Source: CAZXEU01 sp965207385 (GTDB taxonomy: Bacteria > Bacteroidota > Rhodothermia > Rhodothermales > Bin80). From it: a stretch of DNA of 64,000 nucleotides. The stretch spans positions 62,001-126,000 of the forward strand of contig CBDBLZ010000019.1 in assembly GCA_965207385.1 (NCBI GenBank), given 5' to 3'. How positions within the stretch are numbered: position 1 is the stretch's first letter; each line of letters begins with the position of its first letter. This document shows, piece after piece, positions 52,137 through 59,965 of the stretch. The notes beneath the pieces are model-generated. The model worked only from the letters and a program-made list of their open reading frames with translations, had not been told where the DNA came from and made no database searches. Made by a program: the position numbers and the translations under genes.

Positions 52137-52155
52137 AGCCAAGGTTACCCTGGCT
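52137..52155 (+). terminator. Hairpin terminator after glgX
   Basis: AGCCAAGG, TTA and CCCTGGCT form an 8-bp stem with one mismatch and a 3-base loop, starting six bases after the glgX stop and followed by a moderately T-rich stretch (GTGATTCGTGTTCGTTGG). It is a reasonable factor-independent terminator. Confidence 0.5.
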
Positions 52156-52298
52156 GTGATTCGTGTTCGTTGGCTGGTGCCTTTCGGATGCGTGACTTAT
52201 TCTTGTATATGGCCAGATTGTAGCTGCCCCATAGATACTTCAGGCGCGGGAATGCTGTCTGGATCCCGGCCTGCCTGTTCCCCCATACACTTCGATTC

Positions 52299-53471
52299 TT
52301 GCGCTCTCTGCTGCCGTCTCTGCACCGTGCTGCCTGGGCTGCGGCAATCGGAGGCGTCTTGTGCAGCATGGCCCCGCCTGCGCATCTGGCGCCTGACGCA
52401 GTAGCCAACTGCGTACCCGGCTCTCGGCCGGATCCCGAAGGCAAGGAATTGTACATGCAGGCTTGTGCGGCGTGTCACGGCGCCGACGGCAAGGGCAGCC
52501 CGCAGGTGCTGCTGGGCTTTGAAACTGCTCCGCCGGATTTCACGGACTGCAATTTTGCCACAAGGGAGCCCGACGCAGACTGGCTCGCCGTGGCACACCA
52601 AGGCGGTCCGGTGCGCGGATTTGCGCCGGAAATGCCGGCATTCGGCGATGCCCTGACGGAAGAGCAGTTGCTTTCCATCCTGGGATTTATCCGCACGCTC
52701 TGCGGCGACGATACCTGGCCCAGGGGAGAGCTGAACTTTCCCAGGGCCATCGTGACCGAGAAGGCCTATCCCGAGGACGAATGGGTCTACACGGTGGAAG
52801 CCGATCTGGGAAGAGATCCGGGGCGCATCCATGAACTCACTTACGAAAAGCGCTTCGGCGCCCGGAGCCAGCTCGAGTTGGTAGTGCCCGTCGGCTTTGG
52901 TGAAGGCATAGTCGGCAGCGGTGGAGTGCTCGGAGACGTGGCGCTGGGCTGGAAGCGCGTCATGGCGCATAGCATGGCCCGTGGAAGCATAATATCTGTG
53001 GGCGGCGAATTGCTGCTGCCGACGGGAAACCCGGCGCCGGAGAACGGTGTCACGCAAGCTCAGGGCCTCCGGGGCCTGGGCACGGGCAAGACCATGATCG
53101 AGCCGTACGTGTCGTTTGGTCAGGCGCTGCCTGCCGATGCGTTCCTGCAACTCCTGGGTGGTGCCAAGGTGGCGGTGGACGGATCGACGGCCGACAACAG
53201 GTTGCTGCTGCGCGGCGTGCTCGGCAAGACCGCTATCCAGGGGCGCTGGGGGCGTGCATGGACGCCCATGCTGGAGGTCCTGGGTTCGCACTCCGAAGAG
53301 GGCGTGCAGATTGACTTCCTGCCGCAGGCCCAGATTGCGCTCAACCGTCGGCAGCACGTATTGCTGAATGTGGGCGCGCGCCTGCCGTCGACGGGCTCGG
53401 ACGCATCTGCCGCGCTTGTCGTCTATGTGCTGTGGGAGTGGTTCGACGGCGGATTCCTGGAGGGATGGTGA
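52299..53471 (+). CDS. Cytochrome c domain fused to predicted outer-membrane beta-barrel
   Basis: The 390-residue protein starts at a TTG at 52299 (no in-frame ATG fits) with a signal peptide (LHRAAWAAAIGGVLCSM). Residues about 40-140 are a class I cytochrome c: haem site CAACH (56-60), GADGKGSP, and a probable distal methionine in FAPEMPAFGDALT (Met 112), with the closing helix EEQLLSILGFIRTL. Residues about 150-390 have the alternating amphipathic strands of a transporter-type beta-barrel (HELTYEKRFGARSQLELVVP, VGGELLLPTGNPAPE, MIEPYVSFGQALPADAFLQL) and end in WEWFDGGFLEGW with a C-terminal aromatic residue, as outer-membrane proteins do. The stop overlaps the next, pentahaem, cytochrome gene. 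A direct route for electrons across the outer membrane is inferred, not shown. Confidence 0.78.
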   Translation: MRSLLPSLHRAAWAAAIGGVLCSMAPPAHLAPDAVANCVPGSRPDPEGKELYMQACAACHGADGKGSPQVLLGFETAPPDFTDCNFATREPDADWLAVAHQGGPVRGFAPEMPAFGDALTEEQLLSILGFIRTLCGDDTWPRGELNFPRAIVTEKAYPEDEWVYTVEADLGRDPGRIHELTYEKRFGARSQLELVVPVGFGEGIVGSGGVLGDVALGWKRVMAHSMARGSIISVGGELLLPTGNPAPENGVTQAQGLRGLGTGKTMIEPYVSFGQALPADAFLQLLGGAKVAVDGSTADNRLLLRGVLGKTAIQGRWGRAWTPMLEVLGSHSEEGVQIDFLPQAQIALNRRQHVLLNVGARLPSTGSDASAALVVYVLWEWFDGGFLEGW

Positions 53472-55126
53472 CGAATTCCTTTGCCAACGGCAAGTTTGTG
53501 CGGCTCGGCATGGTTGCGGCTGCTGCCCTCGCTGTGGCGATGGCACACCCGGTGCTCTTTGAGGAGACAGTTCCGGTGCAGGACGAGGGCAGCTTCTTCC
53601 GTCCGGGAAGGGTCTGCCAGGGCTGTCACAACGGGCTCGTTTCCCCTTCGGGCGAGAATATTTCCATCGGGACCGATTGGCGCGCTTCCATGATGGCGAA
53701 TTCGGCGCGCGACCCTTACTGGCAGGCAGCGGTCCGGCGCGAAGTAATGGATCATCCGGGCGCGCAGGCGCACATCGAAGACGAATGCGCCGCATGCCAC
53801 ATGCCCATGGCGCGGTTTGAAGCCCGGGCCCAGGGCCGGCTGGGCGAGGTATTTGCTCACCTGCCGATCGGGCAGCAGACGGAACCGGCTGACATGCTTG
53901 CCGCGGACGGGGTCTCCTGTACGACCTGCCACCAGATCCTGGACGAGCAGCTGGGCACCCGGCAGAGCTTCAATGCCGGCTTCGCCATCGACATGGATAC
54001 TCCTCTGGGGGAGCGCGCGGTATTCGGACCCTATGACGTGGATGCAGGGCGGAGCACCGTCATGCACTCCGCTTCCGGCTTCCGCCAGGTCCAGGCAGCG
54101 CATGTGCAAACGTCCGAGCTGTGCGCATCCTGCCACACCCTGTACACGACGGCCCTGGGCCCGGACGGAGAGGTAGTGGGGGAGCTGCCGGAGCAGGTGC
54201 CGTACCTAGAGTGGCAGCACAGTGCGTACGAGGGTGTCAAGAGCTGCCAGTCCTGCCACATGCCGGTTGTAAGCGACAGCACGGCAATCGCGTCGGTGCT
54301 GGGCAAGCCCAGGGCGGACGTTTCGCGCCACGTCTTTCGCGGAGGCAATTTCTTCATGTTGCGGATGCTCAATCGCTACCGTGCGGAGCTTGGAGTGGAG
54401 GCATTGCCGCAGGAGCTGGAGGCTGCGGCAGAGCGGACCGAGCGGCACTTGCAATCGGAATCGGCGCGGCTGGCGATAGAAGGGGCGAGCGTGAGGGAGC
54501 AACGCCTCGAAGTAGCGCTCCGCCTGGAGAATCTGGCCGGGCACAAGCTGCCCACAGCCTATCCGTCGCGGAGGGTATGGATTCACCTGGAAGTCCTGGG
54601 CTCCGATGGCCGCGTGGTTTTTGAATCCGGCCGCCTGGAAGCCGGAGGAGCTATAGAGGGCAACGACAACGACGCGGATCCCGCGAAGTATGAGCCGCAC
54701 TACGAGCGCATTGCGAGCGAGGACGAGGTGCAGATCTACGAGTCGGTAATGCAGGATACCGAAGGGCGGGTAACGACCGGGCTGCTGACGGCCACCGGTT
54801 ATGCCAAGGACAACCGGCTCCTTCCGGCCGGTTTCGACAAGGCAACGGCCCACGTAGATGTGGCCGTGCATGGCATCGCCGCCACCGATGCGGACTTCAT
54901 CGGGGGATTCGACACCATATCATACGATGTCGACCTGGCAGGCCTAGGCGGACCCTTCATCGTGAGGGCCTCCCTCTGGTATCAGCCGATTGGTTTCAGG
55001 TGGGCCGACAATCTCCGCTCGTATGATGCCGCGGAAACGAACCGGTTTGTAGGCTACTTCGATGCCATGTCGGATGGCTCTGCAATTCGGCTGACCTCGC
55101 AGGAAATCGTGGTAGCAGCGCCCTGA
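53465..55126 (+). CDS. Pentahaem c-type cytochrome
   Basis: The 553-residue exported protein starts at the ATG at 53465, overlapping the upstream barrel-cytochrome gene by seven bases. The N-terminus carries a membrane segment (RLGMVAAAALAVAMAHP) that may be cleaved or stay as an anchor. Five CxxCH haem-binding sites are visible: CQGCH (51-55), CAACH (108-112), CTTCH (152-156), CASCH (220-224) and CQSCH (261-265). The C-terminal part (about 310-553) has no haem site; it is beta-rich (VALRLENLAGHKLPTAYPSR, YPSRRVWIHLEVLGSDGRVV) and resembles the beta domain often found in multihaem cytochrome c554-like proteins. The pair is likely to pass electrons between the periplasm and the cell exterior or an outer-membrane reductase. 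Confidence 0.88.
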   Translation: MVTNSFANGKFVRLGMVAAAALAVAMAHPVLFEETVPVQDEGSFFRPGRVCQGCHNGLVSPSGENISIGTDWRASMMANSARDPYWQAAVRREVMDHPGAQAHIEDECAACHMPMARFEARAQGRLGEVFAHLPIGQQTEPADMLAADGVSCTTCHQILDEQLGTRQSFNAGFAIDMDTPLGERAVFGPYDVDAGRSTVMHSASGFRQVQAAHVQTSELCASCHTLYTTALGPDGEVVGELPEQVPYLEWQHSAYEGVKSCQSCHMPVVSDSTAIASVLGKPRADVSRHVFRGGNFFMLRMLNRYRAELGVEALPQELEAAAERTERHLQSESARLAIEGASVREQRLEVALRLENLAGHKLPTAYPSRRVWIHLEVLGSDGRVVFESGRLEAGGAIEGNDNDADPAKYEPHYERIASEDEVQIYESVMQDTEGRVTTGLLTATGYAKDNRLLPAGFDKATAHVDVAVHGIAATDADFIGGFDTISYDVDLAGLGGPFIVRASLWYQPIGFRWADNLRSYDAAETNRFVGYFDAMSDGSAIRLTSQEIVVAAP

Positions 55127-55188
55127 TGGCGCGGGCTCCCGCAGTCTGGCGGGCGGGCGGCCTGGCCGTGGACAACTGCACACTTTTG

Positions 55189-55196
55189 TATATTTG
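55189..55196 (+). promoter_or_regulatory. Promoter element of the ebo-like operon
   Basis: TATATTTG is a perfect match to the Bacteroidetes -7 element TAnnTTTG, in the 78-base gap after the cytochrome stop. No clear TTG lies at the expected -33 distance. A start site just downstream would leave a leader of about 30 bases before the ATG at 55232, and would make the earlier ATG at 55205 nearly leaderless, which supports the later start. Confidence 0.5.
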
Positions 55197-55231
55197 ACAA
55201 AGGAATGGCCGCACGCAAGACCCTAAGGCGC

Positions 55232-55567
55232 ATGAGCAAAATCGACCGTACCTGTCCGATGAGCCAGCAGGCGCTCATCGACGAGTTCTTCATCGAGCAT
55301 CGCGTCCATGTCCTGGAAATCGCTGCGTACCTCGATCGCCTGGGCCGTGCGGCCGCGCAGAATGCGAGCGACGACTTCCGGTATGCTGCGCTCAAGAAGG
55401 CCATCGCGGAGCTTGCCTCCAACGTGCCGGGAAGGATAGAGCGGGTCCAGATGATATTCAGCGATCCGGACGTGCGGCTGCTTGAGGAACGGGATCAGCA
55501 GAGCGCCTGGGGTGCACCGAAGCGGCCTGCGCGCTCCAACGGCCTGCCGCCACACTCAGGGAGTTAG
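55232..55567 (+). CDS. Small helical protein heading the ebo-like cluster
   Basis: The product (111 residues from the ATG at 55232; an ATG at 55205 would add nine) is a soluble, mostly alpha-helical protein of unknown function. Recognisable segments are DEFFIEHRVHVLEIAAYLDR, FRYAALKKAIAELASNVPGR, IERVQMIFSDPDVRLLE and a final AWGAPKRPAR. It resembles a family seen beside TatD-type hydrolases in other Bacteroidetes-like and planctomycete genomes (from memory). It is not EboA, which is about twice as long. The stop lies 2 bases before the eboB ATG, and the promoter element at 55189 makes it the first gene of the operon. Confidence 0.65.
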   Translation: MSKIDRTCPMSQQALIDEFFIEHRVHVLEIAAYLDRLGRAAAQNASDDFRYAALKKAIAELASNVPGRIERVQMIFSDPDVRLLEERDQQSAWGAPKRPARSNGLPPHSGS

Positions 55568-55569
55568 CG

Positions 55570-56403
55570 ATGGAGTACATCGACATGCATGCCCACATGG
55601 TCTCGCGTACCTGCGAGGACTATGAGCAAATGGCGCTGGCGGGCTGCAGGGCGGTGACAGAACCGGCTTTCTGGGCCGGATTCGACCGACGCTCCGCGGA
55701 TGCGTTTGCGGACTACTTCCATGAGTTGACGACGTTTGAGCCGGCGCGTGCCGCACGTTTCGGCATTCAGCACTATACCTGGCTATGCCTCAATCCAAAG
55801 GAGGGTGAAGACCGGGAAATGGCCCGGCGCGTGCTGCCGCTCATTCCGCCGCTTCTGGATGGCCCGAATGTGCTAGGCATTGGCGAAATCGGACTCAACC
55901 GCGTAACGCGCAATGAACTGGCGACGTTCAGGGATCACGTGGAGATGGCCGTCGAGCATGACCAGATGATCATCATCCATACGCCGCATCTCGAAGACAA
56001 GTACAAGGGCACGCGTGTGATCGTGGATGTGCTGGCGGCGGATAGCCGCATTAGGCGTGAACGCGTCATCATCGACCATGTGGAGGAGCACACTGTCGAC
56101 ATGGTGATCTCTGAAGGCTTCTGGGCCGGCATCACGCTGTATCCCGTGACCAAGTGCACGCCGGCGCGGGCCATAGACATGATCGAGATGCATGGCGACG
56201 AGCGCATATATGCGGCCTCGGCGTGCGACTGGGGCCGCAGCGCTCCGCTGGCCGTCCCGCGCTTCATCGTGGAAATGCGTCGGCGCGGCTACGGCGAGAC
56301 CTTCATCAGAAAGATTGTATTTGATAATCCGTTGGCATTCCTGCAGCAGAATCCCAAGTTCAGGCTGCCTTCGGCCCAGGTCTCCGTCGCCCTGAATGCC
56401 TGA
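55570..56403 (+). CDS. eboB: TatD family metal-dependent hydrolase, EboB type
   Basis: A TIM-barrel amidohydrolase-related protein of 277 residues. Metal ligands expected of TatD proteins are present: HxH at the N-terminus (YIDMHAH, His 7 and 9), the glutamate in GIGEIGLN (106), HTPH (137), the histidine in IIDHVEEH (170) and the aspartate in ASACDWG (220). The sequence context (PHLEDKYKGTRVIVDVLA, VTKCTPARAIDMI) and neighbours point to EboB, the TatD-like member of the ebo cluster involved in handling or transport of unknown metabolites. It is joined to eboE by a one-base overlap (TGATG). Confidence 0.85.
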   Translation: MEYIDMHAHMVSRTCEDYEQMALAGCRAVTEPAFWAGFDRRSADAFADYFHELTTFEPARAARFGIQHYTWLCLNPKEGEDREMARRVLPLIPPLLDGPNVLGIGEIGLNRVTRNELATFRDHVEMAVEHDQMIIIHTPHLEDKYKGTRVIVDVLAADSRIRRERVIIDHVEEHTVDMVISEGFWAGITLYPVTKCTPARAIDMIEMHGDERIYAASACDWGRSAPLAVPRFIVEMRRRGYGETFIRKIVFDNPLAFLQQNPKFRLPSAQVSVALNA

Positions 56404-57626
56404 TGGAGATAGGTCCGGACCGGCACCTGACGTACTGCACGAATATCCACGCAGGGAACGGGCTGGACGCCGTGCTGGCGAGTGTCCAGCGCTATGGCAA
56501 GGCGCTCAAGGCAGCTCTCTCTCCCGAGGCACCTTTCGGAATCGGTCTGCGCCTATCAGGATCGGAGAGCCGGGAAGCGGCGCACGCGCAGGGGCTTGAA
56601 GATCTACGTCGCGTGCTGGGACAGGAGGGCCTATACGTGTTTACGCTCAACGGCTTTCCATACGGGCCATTTCATGGCCGGCCGATCAAGGATGACGTTC
56701 ATCGGCCGGACTGGCGCGACCCCGAACGAGCGGCGTATACGCTGCGTCTGGCTCGCATCCTGGCTGAGCTGTTGCCGCCGGGCATGGAGGGCGGCATTTC
56801 GACGAGCCCGCTTTCGTACAAGCCCTGGCTTGGCGCAGTTGACCGCGCCGCCTGGACCACATTTGTCGGACACCTGGTACAGGTCGTCTCGGAACTTGCA
56901 GAGATTCGCGAGCGCGAGGGCCGATTCATCCACCTGGACATCGAGCCGGAGCCCGATGGCCTCCTGGAGACCAGCGCCGAACTGGTTGCCTTCTACAACG
57001 ACTGGTTGCTCCCCATCGGGTGCCGAATGCTGGGCGAGCAGCTGGGCACAGGCGCGACCGACGCCGAGAGGCTTCTTCGCGAGCATGTTCAGGCCTGCCT
57101 GGACACGTGCCACGTCGCCGTCGCATACGAATCCGTGCCGGAGGTCCTGGAGCGCTATAGCCAGAATGGTATCCGCGTGGGCAAGATTCAGATCAGTTCC
57201 GCCATCAGGGTCAGCCTGGAAGACGAGCGCGCCGCGGTCGAGGCGGCGCTCGCGCCGTTTGTCGAGCCGGTATACCTGCACCAGGTCGTGCAGCGCAATC
57301 TTGACGGCAGTTTCACCGCGTACAGGGACCTGGATCAGGCGCTTTCCCGCGTGCATGACGGGCAGGCGGCCGAGTGGCGCATACATTTCCATGTACCCAT
57401 CTTCCTGGGGACCTTCGGCCTCGTGCATTCGACGCAGGATGCCATCGTGGACACGCTCACTCTTCTGGGCACCATTCCGGAAACCCGGCACCTCGAAATC
57501 GAGACCTACACCTGGGGCGTGTTGCCTGCCCGCCTGCAGCTGCCGCTGGCAGCTTCGATCCAGCGGGAGTACGAATGGGTGCTGGCGCAGCTGGATGCCC
57601 GGGGTTCCGGCCGTCCGCTACACTGA
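56403..57626 (+). CDS. eboE: Metabolite traffic protein EboE (xylose isomerase-like TIM barrel)
   Basis: The 407-residue TIM-barrel protein has the EboE signature start LTYCTNIHAGNGLDAVLASV, and conserved blocks FTLNGFPYGPFHG, HLDIEPEPDGLLE, VQACLDTCHVAVAYE, QISSAIRV and IHFHVPIF, with acidic and histidine residues at the positions used by xylose isomerase-like enzymes for divalent metals. EboE is the defining member of the ebo operon found in bacteria, and horizontally in some algae, where it is linked to export or processing of small metabolites such as scytonemin precursors; the reaction is unknown. Directly coupled to eboB and 11 bases before eboC. Confidence 0.88.
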   Translation: MEIGPDRHLTYCTNIHAGNGLDAVLASVQRYGKALKAALSPEAPFGIGLRLSGSESREAAHAQGLEDLRRVLGQEGLYVFTLNGFPYGPFHGRPIKDDVHRPDWRDPERAAYTLRLARILAELLPPGMEGGISTSPLSYKPWLGAVDRAAWTTFVGHLVQVVSELAEIREREGRFIHLDIEPEPDGLLETSAELVAFYNDWLLPIGCRMLGEQLGTGATDAERLLREHVQACLDTCHVAVAYESVPEVLERYSQNGIRVGKIQISSAIRVSLEDERAAVEAALAPFVEPVYLHQVVQRNLDGSFTAYRDLDQALSRVHDGQAAEWRIHFHVPIFLGTFGLVHSTQDAIVDTLTLLGTIPETRHLEIETYTWGVLPARLQLPLAASIQREYEWVLAQLDARGSGRPLH

Positions 57627-57637
57627 ATGATCGCAAC

Positions 57638-58507
57638 ATGACGCCGGCGGTGAAGCAGCAGTATTCATTCAGGCAACGATTCAGGGGGCATCTTGCGCTG
57701 GCGCGCGTGTCCAATACTCCGACCGTGCTTAGCAATGTGCTCGCTGGCGCAGCCCTGGCCGGCAGCGTGTGGGATCCGAAGGTGGTGCCCGTGATGGCGG
57801 CCGTGGCCATGTTCTATACCGCGGGCATGTATCTGAACGACGTTTGCGACTACGCGGTAGACAGCCTTGAGCGTGCGGACCGTCCGCTGGTGCAGGGAGT
57901 CGTTTCCCGGCGCGTGGCAGGCTTCATCGCCGCGGTGCTGTTCGCGCTAGGGAGCGCCGTCCTTCTGGGCGTATCGCGCCCGGCTTTGCTGTCCGGGCTT
58001 GTGCTGGCCGGCTGCATCGTGCTCTATGACTTCTGGCACAAGGGCAATCCCGTGGCTCCGCTGCTCATGGCAATTAATCGCGGGCTGGTATACGTGGTGG
58101 CCTTCATAGCCGTGGGGGCGCAGCAGGACGCACCGCTGGTCTGGGTGGTGGCGATGGCGCTTGCCTACGTAACCGGGCTTACGGCCATTGCCCGGTTTGA
58201 AACGAAGCCGGGCGTGCTGCAGCGCTGGCCGACGATTTGCCTTCTCGCACCGCTGGCCTACTTTGTCTGGCAGATCCCGGCGGGATGGAACGTTGCCCTG
58301 GTGCTGCTCTTTGGGGCGTGGATCGGCTGGAGCATCGCACTTGTGCGACAGAGACAGCCGGCGCGGGGGATCACCCGGCTCATCGCCGGCATCTCCGTGT
58401 TTGACGCCCTTGTTCTGCTGATGCTGGAGCAGAGGATTGCCGCGCTGGTTGCACTTGCGCTGTTCGGACTGACGCTGTTGTTGCAGAGATTTGTGAAGGG
58501 AACCTGA
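57638..58507 (+). CDS. eboC: UbiA-family prenyltransferase, EboC type
   Basis: This 289-residue membrane protein with eight or nine helices belongs to the UbiA superfamily. The first aspartate-rich motif is intact as NDVCDYAVD (67-75), followed by ERADRPLVQG as in other UbiA proteins. The second motif region reads LYDFWHKGNP, where EboC-type proteins are often less conserved. The start is the ATG at 57638, 11 bases after eboE (a longer frame overlaps eboE and does not look like UbiA). It is expected to prenylate or handle a hydrophobic acceptor in the membrane, linking the soluble Ebo enzymes to the envelope. Confidence 0.87.
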   Translation: MTPAVKQQYSFRQRFRGHLALARVSNTPTVLSNVLAGAALAGSVWDPKVVPVMAAVAMFYTAGMYLNDVCDYAVDSLERADRPLVQGVVSRRVAGFIAAVLFALGSAVLLGVSRPALLSGLVLAGCIVLYDFWHKGNPVAPLLMAINRGLVYVVAFIAVGAQQDAPLVWVVAMALAYVTGLTAIARFETKPGVLQRWPTICLLAPLAYFVWQIPAGWNVALVLLFGAWIGWSIALVRQRQPARGITRLIAGISVFDALVLLMLEQRIAALVALALFGLTLLLQRFVKGT

Positions 58508-58560
58508 CATAACGGAGCCGTGCCTGGCTCCCCCGAGCGTAGCCTTTCCCGGATGTGGGT

Positions 58561-59931
58561 GTGAATAAGACCGTCGTCATCAATGTGGTGGGCCTGACGC
58601 CGCGCCTGATCGGTGAGCACACGCCGGCGCTGGCGGCGCTCGCTAGCCGGGGCAACATGGTCTCCATACGCCCCATGGTTCCGGCCGTCACCTGCCCTGT
58701 GCAGACTACCTATCTGACGGGCGCGCCCCCTGCGGAACACGGAATCGTGGGCAACGGGTGGTACTTTCGCGACGAGTCCGAAGTGAGGTTCTGGAGACAG
58801 TCGAACCGCCTGGTGCAGCGCCCCAGCATCTGGGACAGGGTGCACGAAATGGCTCCGGGCTGCACCGTGGCGAACATGTTCTGGTGGTACAACATGTATT
58901 CCGCAGCCGACTTCACGGTCACTCCGAGACCGATGTATCCGGCTGACGGGCGCAAGATACCGGACATCTACACGAAACCGGCGGGTCTTCGCCAGCGCCT
59001 GCAACAGAAGCTTGGTCAATTCCCGCTGTTCCGGTTCTGGGGCCCCGGGACCTCCATCGTCTCCAGCCGGTGGATAGCCGACGCGGCAATTGCGGTAGAT
59101 GGCTGGCATGATCCGACGCTTACGCTGATTTACCTGCCGCATCTGGATTACTGTCTGCAGCGCGAGGGTCCGCGTGATGCCTCTGTCGCGCGCAACCTGC
59201 AGGAGATCGACGCTGTGGTCGCTGACCTGGTGACGTTTTACGATAGCCGCGGAGCACGGCTGCTCGTGCTTTCCGAATACGGCATTGTGCCCGTAGACCA
59301 GCCTGTGCATCTCAACCGGCATTTTCGCGGCCAGGGCTGGATCACGGTCCGCGAGGAGCGGGGAGGGGAGCTTCTGGATGCGGGAGAATGCGATGCATTC
59401 GCTGTAGCCGACCACCAGGTGGCGCACATCTACGTGAGGCGCGCGGAGCTGCGCGAGGAAGTCGCGAGATTCGCCCGTGGCCTGCCCGGCGTGGCCAGCG
59501 TAATGGACGGCGAGGGCAAGCGTGCGGCCGGCCTCGACCACCCGAGGTCCGGAGACCTGGTCGCGCTGGCGCACGCAAATGCCTGGTTTACCTACTACTA
59601 CTGGCTGGAAGATGTCCGGGCGCCCGATTTTGCGCGCACAGTGGACATCCACCGCAAGCCCGGGTTTGACCCGGCGGAGCTGTTTCTCGATCCGGCGGAC
59701 CCGCTGGTCAAGGCCAGGATGGGCCTTGCCCTGCTGAAAAAGAAGTTGGGGTTCCGCTACCTGATGGAGGTGATTCCCCTTGATGCCTCGCTCGTCAAGG
59801 GGTCGCATGGCGTAGTGACGGCTCCGGAAGACAGCCCCGTGCTCATTTCGAGCACGCCGGACCTTACATCCGCCGATGCCATAGGCGCCACCGACGTGCA
59901 CGACGTCATTCTGGCAAGCCTCGCGGACTGA
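58561..59931 (+). CDS. eboF: Alkaline phosphatase superfamily phosphodiesterase of the ebo cluster
   Basis: A nucleotide pyrophosphatase/phosphodiesterase-like protein of about 456 residues, starting at a GTG at 58561 (GTG at 58555 also possible). The nucleophile threonine lies in VPAVTCPVQTTYLTG. Metal-binding regions are YLPHLDYCLQREGP, a SEYG (instead of SDHG) block LVLSEYGIVPVDQ, and AVADHQVAHIYV. The usual first metal-binding aspartate (DGL) is replaced here by VVGL. The pattern matches the phosphodiesterase that closes ebo clusters. Ends 34 bases before the converging malQ. The symbol eboF follows the cluster position and is tentative. Confidence 0.8.
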   Translation: MNKTVVINVVGLTPRLIGEHTPALAALASRGNMVSIRPMVPAVTCPVQTTYLTGAPPAEHGIVGNGWYFRDESEVRFWRQSNRLVQRPSIWDRVHEMAPGCTVANMFWWYNMYSAADFTVTPRPMYPADGRKIPDIYTKPAGLRQRLQQKLGQFPLFRFWGPGTSIVSSRWIADAAIAVDGWHDPTLTLIYLPHLDYCLQREGPRDASVARNLQEIDAVVADLVTFYDSRGARLLVLSEYGIVPVDQPVHLNRHFRGQGWITVREERGGELLDAGECDAFAVADHQVAHIYVRRAELREEVARFARGLPGVASVMDGEGKRAAGLDHPRSGDLVALAHANAWFTYYYWLEDVRAPDFARTVDIHRKPGFDPAELFLDPADPLVKARMGLALLKKKLGFRYLMEVIPLDASLVKGSHGVVTAPEDSPVLISSTPDLTSADAIGATDVHDVILASLAD

Positions 59932-59965
59932 GGCCCAAGGCCGGCCGCGATGGCCGTACAGTCTT

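Noticed and set aside
52197..53795. 532-codon minus-strand frame across the cytochrome genes
   Set aside because: The plus strand carries CxxCH motifs, signal peptides and overlapping stop/start; the minus frame is a shadow.
58258..59901. 547-codon minus-strand frame across eboC and the phosphodiesterase
   Set aside because: Both plus-strand genes have clear family motifs and fit the ebo operon; the antisense translation is arginine- and histidine-rich without family similarity.
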